Shown: positions 12,933 through 17,840 of the stretch, one piece after another
How positions within the stretch are numbered: the first letter of the stretch is position 1
Layout of the letters: every line of letters begins with the position of its first letter
Assembly: GCA_020430005.1 (NCBI GenBank)
Contig: JAGQKQ010000009.1
Location: forward strand, 1-17,840
Direction: 5' to 3'
Source of the DNA: Candidatus Omnitrophota bacterium
Lineage (GTDB): Bacteria > Omnitrophota > Gorgyraeia > Zapsychrales > Zapsychraceae
Length of the DNA stretch: 17,840 bases
The notes under the pieces: model-generated
What the model was told of the DNA's origin: nothing
Database searches by the model: none
Seen by the model: the letters and a program-made list of their open reading frames with translations, nothing else
Program-made: the position numbers and the translations under genes

Positions 12933-14242
12933 ACAACCTCCCCAACAAGATCATATTCATAGGCGTCTGAAATCTTAACGTCGATAAAGTCGCCCGGTTT
13001 TAAAACCTTATCGGAACCGACATACACTATACCATCGACCTCCGGCGCGTCATATTCCGAACGACCGATATAAAATCCCTCTTCGTTTTGTTTTTCGTCA
13101 ATAAGAACTTTTAAAGTCCGTCCGATGTAACTCTGTTGAATCTCCGCAGAGATATCCTGCTGTATCTGCATGACCTGTTTCATGCGTTCACGTTTTATCT
13201 TATCCGGAACCTGATCGGCCATATCATACGCCACCGTCCCTTCTTCACGTGAATACAGAAACGTTCCGACTTTTTCAAAACGATAATCTTTAACAAATTG
13301 AATCAACTCGGTAAAATTTTCTTCCGTTTCCCCAGGCATACCGACGATAAATGTTGTCCGCAAACTACCTTGAGGCATTTTTGCGCGGAATTTGTCCATC
13401 AAATCGAAGGTGCCTTGTTTAGTTATATTTCTGTTCATGCTTAATAGAAGATTATCGCTGATATGCTGTAGCGGCACATCAATATACTTACAAATCTTTT
13501 CTTCCGAAGCCATGACATCAATCAATTCATCAGTCACATGAGCTGGAAACGCATAAAGAAGCCGTATCCACTGAATATTCTGAGTAACTTTGACAATTTC
13601 TTTCAGCAGCCGTGCCAGGCTAAGCTCATGATATAAGTCCATTCCGTAAGCGGTAATATCCTGACCGATAATATTAATCTCCTTCACGCCCTGCTCATCC
13701 AGTTGACGGACCTCATCTACAACAGACTCGATTGTACGCGATGTGAACTTTCCTTTAATCTTCGGGATAATACAAAAACTGCAGCGGTTATAACAACTTT
13801 CCGAAATCTTAACGTAAGCGTAGTGTTTAGGGGTTAGATAGGTATTCGACGGGATAGCATTCTTATCCAACTTTTGGGCGCCGATAATCGCGTCGATACC
13901 GTCAAATTCTTTGGCCAGCTCTTTATGATAGCGCTGCGCCAGACAGCCCGCGACAATAACCTTCTTCAGCTTCCCTTCTTTCTTCAGCTCAAGCAAATCG
14001 GCGATCATATCAATCGATTCTTTTTTGGCCTCGTCGATAAACGCACACGTATTCACAATAGCGACATCGGCATTCTCTAGATCCGAAATAAGATGGCCTT
14101 TACGTTTGAGATTGCTGACAATTGTCTGCGAGTCTACCGTGTTACGCGCGCACCCCAGGTTAATCATGCTGACCTTCTGTCCGGTAGAAACACGCTCTTT
14201 ATAAAAATCACTGGTTGTTTTTAAATTCTTATCTTTTGTCAT
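12929..14242 (-). CDS. rimO: Ribosomal protein S12 methylthiotransferase RimO
   Basis: RimO is a radical-SAM enzyme that methylthiolates an aspartate of ribosomal protein S12. The 437 residues comprise an N-terminal MTTase domain with cluster cysteines C31 (INLGCARNTVDS), C66 (VNTCAFID) and C100 (VAGCLAQRY). The radical SAM motif is SCYNRCSFCIIP with C150, C154 and C157, and a C-terminal TRAM domain runs from about 370 (IGRTLKVLIDE) to the end. NLGCARNTVDS and ISESCYNRCSFC spell RimO, not MiaB or MtaB. The ATG at 14242 lies seven bases after the rodZ-like stop and has no clear Shine-Dalgarno. It gives some 15 extra N-terminal residues compared with E. coli RimO, but the next ATG would cut into the first strand. 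The end overlaps pgsA (GTGA). Confidence 0.96.
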   Translation of the reverse strand: MTKDKNLKTTSDFYKERVSTGQKVSMINLGCARNTVDSQTIVSNLKRKGHLISDLENADVAIVNTCAFIDEAKKESIDMIADLLELKKEGKLKKVIVAGCLAQRYHKELAKEFDGIDAIIGAQKLDKNAIPSNTYLTPKHYAYVKISESCYNRCSFCIIPKIKGKFTSRTIESVVDEVRQLDEQGVKEINIIGQDITAYGMDLYHELSLARLLKEIVKVTQNIQWIRLLYAFPAHVTDELIDVMASEEKICKYIDVPLQHISDNLLLSMNRNITKQGTFDLMDKFRAKMPQGSLRTTFIVGMPGETEENFTELIQFVKDYRFEKVGTFLYSREEGTVAYDMADQVPDKIKRERMKQVMQIQQDISAEIQQSYIGRTLKVLIDEKQNEEGFYIGRSEYDAPEVDGIVYVGSDKVLKPGDFIDVKISDAYEYDLVGEVV

Positions 14243-14249
14243 GGGAATT

Positions 14250-15206
14250 TTATTTGCTGACCGTGAGTCCGTCTTTGGTCACAACAATTTTATTGGCTTT
14301 CCGGTCTGCCCGCCCTAAGCTTCCAATCATCTTGCCATTAAGTTCAAATTCAAGCTGATTGATGTTTTTCCCGGAAATTTCAATAGCGTCGTCAGCCATC
14401 CATGTTTCCACTGATCCCGTATCTAACGTGGACTGGAAAACAACTTTATCATCCGACTTCACACGCATCCAACTGCTCTTCTTGGCACGGACTGTCAGGA
14501 TAACATTTTTTTGAACACCCTGCGTGGTATTGGGTTGCGCCGTTAATGACGACGGAGGATTTGTTCGAACAACGTTGGCTGACGGGACAACCGCCGGCTG
14601 CACAACACGTTCGGGCTCTTCAGCCGGTACTTGCTGAGATGTTACAGGAGTGGATTGTATTTTTACCTTCTTTATCTCAACCGTTGGAACGGCACTTTTC
14701 GGCTTGGACGGACGGCTGGTAAAAAAAGTGATAATTTTGAACAACGCAACCAGCACAAAAACAATACCGACAAGAATAACAATCTGCTGCTTTCGCTGCT
14801 TGCTTAAAACCTTATTCAGGGTTTCCTGAACCTTTTCTAAGGATACACTCTGATCTTCGGGACTAACATGAATCGTCTTCGGAAGTTTCTCGGGACTATA
14901 GTCTTCAACAAAATCCGTAACATCCAGATTTAAATATTGCGCATAGATCTTCAAAAATCCCTTGTAATAAAAAGGAGAAAGCGTCCTAACCGTGTATCCT
15001 TCTTCAATCGCACGCAAGGCATCAATAGGGATCTTCGTTTCTTCGTGGACAAGTTCAAGCGATAAATTACGCTTTTCACGAATCGATTTCAACAAGGCTC
15101 CCTTGGGCATTTCCTTGGAACCCTGATTTTTCTTCCCTTTTTTCGAAGGCGATTCGTTTAGATGCCTGACTTCTTGTTTTTTGTCTTCCAGATTACTCTC
15201 CACCAT
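14250..15206 (-). CDS. RodZ-like helix-turn-helix membrane protein
   Basis: RodZ proteins link MreB to the envelope and help set rod shape. The 318 residues show the family architecture. A Lys/Ser-rich leader precedes a cytoplasmic HTH domain at about 37-100 (GALLKSIREKRNLSLELV, TKIPIDALRAIEEG, FYYKGFLKIYAQYLNLD). A short basic stretch (KQRKQQ, about 136-141) precedes one membrane helix at 142-162, so the C terminus is periplasmic. A linker rich in Pro, Val, Ser, Thr and Gln covers about 163-235. The C-terminal beta domain (about 236-318) has a segment like KKSSWMRVKSDDKVVFQSTL, the DUF4115-type fold. The ATG at 15206 has AGGAAG upstream and overlaps ftsK by 14 bases; an internal ATG at 15110 would remove the leader only. 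RodZ-type genes often sit beside ftsK/spoIIIE and pgsA. Confidence 0.87.
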   Translation of the reverse strand: MVESNLEDKKQEVRHLNESPSKKGKKNQGSKEMPKGALLKSIREKRNLSLELVHEETKIPIDALRAIEEGYTVRTLSPFYYKGFLKIYAQYLNLDVTDFVEDYSPEKLPKTIHVSPEDQSVSLEKVQETLNKVLSKQRKQQIVILVGIVFVLVALFKIITFFTSRPSKPKSAVPTVEIKKVKIQSTPVTSQQVPAEEPERVVQPAVVPSANVVRTNPPSSLTAQPNTTQGVQKNVILTVRAKKSSWMRVKSDDKVVFQSTLDTGSVETWMADDAIEISGKNINQLEFELNGKMIGSLGRADRKANKIVVTKDGLTVSK

Positions 15207-17526
15207 TATCTTCCTGATTCATATTTTCCAATAACCATTGTTCTCGATCCACAAGAATCTCCCGGGGCTTACTTCCGCAGTACGGTCCTACTATACCATT
15301 TTGTTCCATCATGTCAATCAGTCTGGCCGCTCTTGTGTACCCCAAACGCATACGTCGCTGTAAAATAGAAACCGACGCCTGATTGGTTTCAATCACAAGC
15401 TGTACGGCTTCATCATAATATTCATCCTTTTGCTCTCCCCCGACCATTGCCCCCGCTTTTTGTGTTTGCAAAATACTGTCATCATAAAGAGGTTCCTGCT
15501 GATCTTTAATATGTCTGATAACTTTGTTAATTTCTTCATCTTTAACGAAATTACATTGCCCTCGGGTAGGTTTGGCATCACCCGGCTGAATGAAAAGCAT
15601 ATCGCCTTTTCCTAGCAAACTTTCCGCTCCATTCGCATCTAAGACGGTACGAGAATCTACTTTTGAAGCCACTTTAAAGGAAACCCTCGCCGGAAAATTC
15701 GCCTTAATAACACCGGTAATAACATTAACAGATGGCCGCTGTGTCGCCAGAATAAGATGAATACCGACCGCGCGAGATAACTGTGCCAAACGCATGATGG
15801 AACTTTCCACCGTTTTAGCGGATATCTGCATCAAATCGGCCAACTCGTCAATAATAACAACGATGTAAGGCATGTCATTGCCTTTTTTCACATACGTCTG
15901 GATTTTTTTCTCGCCGGCTTTGGAAAGTATTTTATATCGATTCTCCATTTCTCCTACGACCCAATTCAGAACATTAGAAGCTTTCTTGGCATCGGTCACT
16001 GTCGGACAAAGCAGATGTGGAATATCGTTATAGCAGGCCAATTCGACCATTTTAGGGTCAACCATAATAAATCGAACTTCCGCCGGAGATGCATTGAAAA
16101 GGATGGACATAATAATACTATTCACACAAACCGATTTTCCGGACCCGGTTGTTCCGGCAATCAACAAATGAGGCATTTCAGCCAGATCGGCCACCATTGA
16201 TTTACCTCCGATATCCTTCCCTAAAGCTAAGGCCAGTTTCGACTTTGCGGCCAAAGACCGGAATTCATCACTGGATAAAACATCTTTGAGATAAACAGAT
16301 GCCGAGGCGGCGTTAGGCACCTCGATACCAACACGATTCTTTCCCGGAATCGGTGCCACAATGCGCACAGTCGGAGCTTTCATAGCCAGCGCAATATCAT
16401 CGCTCAGCGTTGTAAATTTCTGAACTTTAACACCGGGTCCCGGTTCCAGTTCATAACGCGTAATCGCCGGACCGCGTTCAATATCCACTACACGGGCACC
16501 CACACCAAAGCTGGCTAATGTTTCTTCCAGAAGTTTTGCGCCGGAAATAAGATCATTTTGTAATTTACTGGCAGATATCTGCGGTGGGTCGGCCAACAAT
16601 TCTAAAGAAGGCGGTTTATACTCACCGACAATCTTAGGCTCAAATCCTTTACCCTTCTTTTTCTTACCGCCATCATCGGTAATTTTTATTTTGGGTTTCT
16701 TTGATGATTTCCGCGGGGCCTCTTCATCTTCGTCTTCTTCATCATATTCTTCATCGTCTTCTTCATACTCTTCGTCGTCTTCATATTCTTCATCGTCTTC
16801 TTCGTACTCTTCGTCATCCTCATCATATTCATCGTATTCTTCGTCTTCTTCCTCGTACTCCTCGTCCTCAACCTCTTCCGCTTCTTTCTTGGCCTTTGTT
16901 TTAGAGGCCTTTCCAAAATTAAGGTTGGGTTTTAGCGCCGCAAAACTGAATTTCTTTTTTCCCGCATTGGCACCTTCTTCTTTCCATTTGGCGGAAACAT
17001 TCTGTACGTATTCAAAAAGTTTAAGGAAAACAGGGGTCACAAGGAATTCCCCTGAGATAATCAGGGCCATCGCGCCCAGCATAAATAAAATAATGTATGC
17101 GCCGAAACCACCCAGATAGTGAATAAGAAAATCGGCTGTTAGAACACCCACAATGCCGGACCGTTCAAACCGTAGTGTGGCTTCCTGTGGGCCGGTCATA
17201 CTGAATAATGAGCTAATCACCGCAAAAAGCACAATAGAGCTAATCAGCTTGCCCCAGGTAAAATTGATTTCTTTAGAGGAAAATTTGTTCCAACTCCAGA
17301 AGAAGAGAAATCCGATCAGGAAATAGGCGCTGTATCCCATAACAAACAGCAGGGATCCGGCCGTATAAGCCCCGGTAATACGGATCATGTTCTTCGCTGG
17401 GTTATTTGGTGTAGACGTGTACCAAGGAAGGTCTTCGGGGACAAATGATATTAGGCTGGCTAATAAGATCATCCCCACGGCTAGAATAACAATAGCCTTT
17501 ATTTCATTGATGTGCTCTTCTTTCAT
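15193..17526 (-). CDS. ftsK: DNA translocase FtsK with acidic Asp/Glu/Tyr linker
   Basis: FtsK is anchored at the septum, pumps DNA and activates XerCD at dif. The 777 residues have four N-terminal membrane segments (about 8-29, 50-77, 93-110, 125-160). A linker follows with an almost pure Asp/Glu/Tyr repeat (about 216-269), flanked by basic Lys-rich stretches. The motor comes next: Walker A GTTGSGKS (458-465), VDPKMVELACYNDIPHL, Walker B IVVIIDELAD (555-564), RLAQLSRAVGIHLILATQRPS. A C-terminal winged-helix gamma domain includes DEAVQLVIETNQASVSILQRRMRLGYTRAARLIDMME. An in-frame TTG at 17535 would add three residues; the ATG at 17526 is preferred, although neither has a good Shine-Dalgarno. 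An intrinsic terminator of pnp ends about 33 bases upstream. The rodZ-like gene overlaps its end by 14 bases. Confidence 0.96.
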   Translation of the reverse strand: MKEEHINEIKAIVILAVGMILLASLISFVPEDLPWYTSTPNNPAKNMIRITGAYTAGSLLFVMGYSAYFLIGFLFFWSWNKFSSKEINFTWGKLISSIVLFAVISSLFSMTGPQEATLRFERSGIVGVLTADFLIHYLGGFGAYIILFMLGAMALIISGEFLVTPVFLKLFEYVQNVSAKWKEEGANAGKKKFSFAALKPNLNFGKASKTKAKKEAEEVEDEEYEEEDEEYDEYDEDDEEYEEDDEEYEDDEEYEEDDEEYDEEDEDEEAPRKSSKKPKIKITDDGGKKKKGKGFEPKIVGEYKPPSLELLADPPQISASKLQNDLISGAKLLEETLASFGVGARVVDIERGPAITRYELEPGPGVKVQKFTTLSDDIALAMKAPTVRIVAPIPGKNRVGIEVPNAASASVYLKDVLSSDEFRSLAAKSKLALALGKDIGGKSMVADLAEMPHLLIAGTTGSGKSVCVNSIIMSILFNASPAEVRFIMVDPKMVELACYNDIPHLLCPTVTDAKKASNVLNWVVGEMENRYKILSKAGEKKIQTYVKKGNDMPYIVVIIDELADLMQISAKTVESSIMRLAQLSRAVGIHLILATQRPSVNVITGVIKANFPARVSFKVASKVDSRTVLDANGAESLLGKGDMLFIQPGDAKPTRGQCNFVKDEEINKVIRHIKDQQEPLYDDSILQTQKAGAMVGGEQKDEYYDEAVQLVIETNQASVSILQRRMRLGYTRAARLIDMMEQNGIVGPYCGSKPREILVDREQWLLENMNQEDNGGE
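16720..16881 (-). repeat. Acidic low-complexity tract inside ftsK
   Basis: Fifty-four codons encode only acidic residues plus tyrosines and rare Val/Ala. Units such as DDEEYEE recur, with seven tyrosines spaced 7, 3, 7, 7, 6 and 7 residues apart. The DNA is a degenerate tandem array of GAAGA/GACGA words (plus strand TCTTC/TCATC), which also creates spurious Ser- and Tyr-rich open frames on the opposite strand. Strand slippage at such an array could change linker length in multiples of about 21 bases without a frameshift. Confidence 0.85.
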
Positions 17527-17558
17527 GCGCAACAAAGTTTTCGGTCTGAAGGCTATTT

Positions 17559-17587
17559 AAAAAACGGCGCACGACATTCGCGCGCCG
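17559..17587 (-). terminator. Intrinsic terminator after pnp
   Basis: On the minus strand CGGCGCGCGA and TCGTGCGCCG form a 10-base stem with one G-U pair and a three-base loop, followed by TTTTTT. It lies 62 bases past the pnp stop and about 33 bases before the ftsK ATG, so ftsK needs its own promoter or readthrough. I could not pick a convincing promoter in 17527-17649. Confidence 0.9.
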
Positions 17588-17649
17588 CGATTTGATCTAT
17601 AACTTAATATTGACTTATTGTATCACAAATTAACCGCAAGCTTAAAGAT

Positions 17650-17840
17650 TTATTGCGCGATTTCCGCTTCGGCTTGTTTCTTACTCAAGTTGCAACGCTT
17701 CATCTGGTCAATTTCCACCAGCTTAACTTTAAACTTGTCCCCGACTTTCACAACAGTGCTGACATCTTTCACGTACTCGTTAGATAACTCAGAAACGTGG
17801 ACAAGCCCCTGTTTTCCGGGTAAAAACTCACAAAAAGCCC
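17650..17840 (-). CDS. pnp: Polynucleotide phosphorylase, C-terminal end (S1 domain), partial
   Basis: The open frame enters from beyond 17840 and ends at TAA 17650-17652. The 62 visible residues are an S1 RNA-binding domain ending: AFCEFLPGKQGLVHVSELS, VVKVGDKFKVKLVEIDQMKRCNLSKKQ. The phrase EFLPGKQGLVHVSEL closely matches the last domain of PNPase, the phosphorolytic 3'-5' exoribonuclease. The short tail (AEAEIAQ) after the S1 domain agrees with this. Other S1 proteins cannot be fully excluded from the fragment alone, but the pnp-then-ftsK/rodZ/rimO/pgsA order is a familiar bacterial neighbourhood. A good terminator follows. Confidence 0.85.
   Translation of the reverse strand, partial: AFCEFLPGKQGLVHVSELSNEYVKDVSTVVKVGDKFKVKLVEIDQMKRCNLSKKQAEAEIAQ

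Noticed and set aside
16691..17119. Plus-strand open frame rich in Ser and Tyr opposite the ftsK acidic tract
   Set aside because: It is the mirror of the Asp/Glu/Tyr codon repeat of ftsK; it has no ribosome binding site and no protein-like composition.
17527..17535. TTG start for ftsK at 17535
   Set aside because: It adds only three residues, lacks a better ribosome binding site, and an ATG is available at 17526.

Overview
The window is an almost gap-free stretch of bacterial housekeeping chromosome. Nearly everything lies on the minus strand, with one plus-strand gene (pncC). Genes overlap by 4 to 20 bases or sit a few bases apart, GTG starts are frequent, and base composition is mildly AT-rich. 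A lipobox lipoprotein, FabZ and a RodZ-type protein fit a rod-shaped, probably Gram-negative bacterium. The gene order and protein style remind me of uncultured lineages such as Omnitrophota. That assignment is an impression from reading, not a search result. I see no CRISPR array, phage, plasmid or complete insertion sequence, and no obvious defence or biosynthetic island.

Layout in minus-strand transcription order, from high to low coordinates. (1) The pnp 3' end (S1 domain), closed by a GC-rich intrinsic terminator. (2) A membrane/division block: ftsK, a rodZ-like gene, rimO, pgsA, pgpA, then a YccA/Bax-inhibitor membrane protein. (3) A bidirectional terminator separating this block from the convergent plus-strand gene pncC, whose near-consensus promoter predicts a leaderless mRNA. 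(4) A riboflavin-centred operon: ribBA, ribH, nusB, a PHP-domain phosphoesterase, the RibD reductase domain, ribE and fabZ. A 75-bp REP/MITE-like palindrome fills the ribH-nusB gap. (5) A tRNA-Pro(CGG) with a clear promoter, followed 30 bases later by an acylphosphatase gene. (6) A DNA/RNA maintenance block: ligA, an unknown lipoprotein, xerD, a CCA-adding-type nucleotidyltransferase and the start of rbfA.

FtsK and XerD, encoded about 13 kb apart here, normally cooperate in chromosome dimer resolution. PgsA and PgpA make phosphatidylglycerol in two consecutive steps. PNPase, the CCA-type enzyme, the PHP protein, RimO, NusB and RbfA all concern RNA or ribosome maturation. The riboflavin set is incomplete in an informative way. 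The GTP cyclohydrolase II half of RibBA has lost two of three zinc cysteines and the RQEGRGIGL motif, and RibD has no deaminase domain. The first two steps of the pyrimidine branch must therefore be encoded elsewhere or done differently.

I do not see a clearly new multi-gene system. The most notable items are the degenerate RibA half, the solo RibD reductase, the nested palindrome inside the riboflavin operon, the predicted leaderless pncC message, the tRNA-acyP dicistron and the Asp/Glu/Tyr repeat linker of FtsK.
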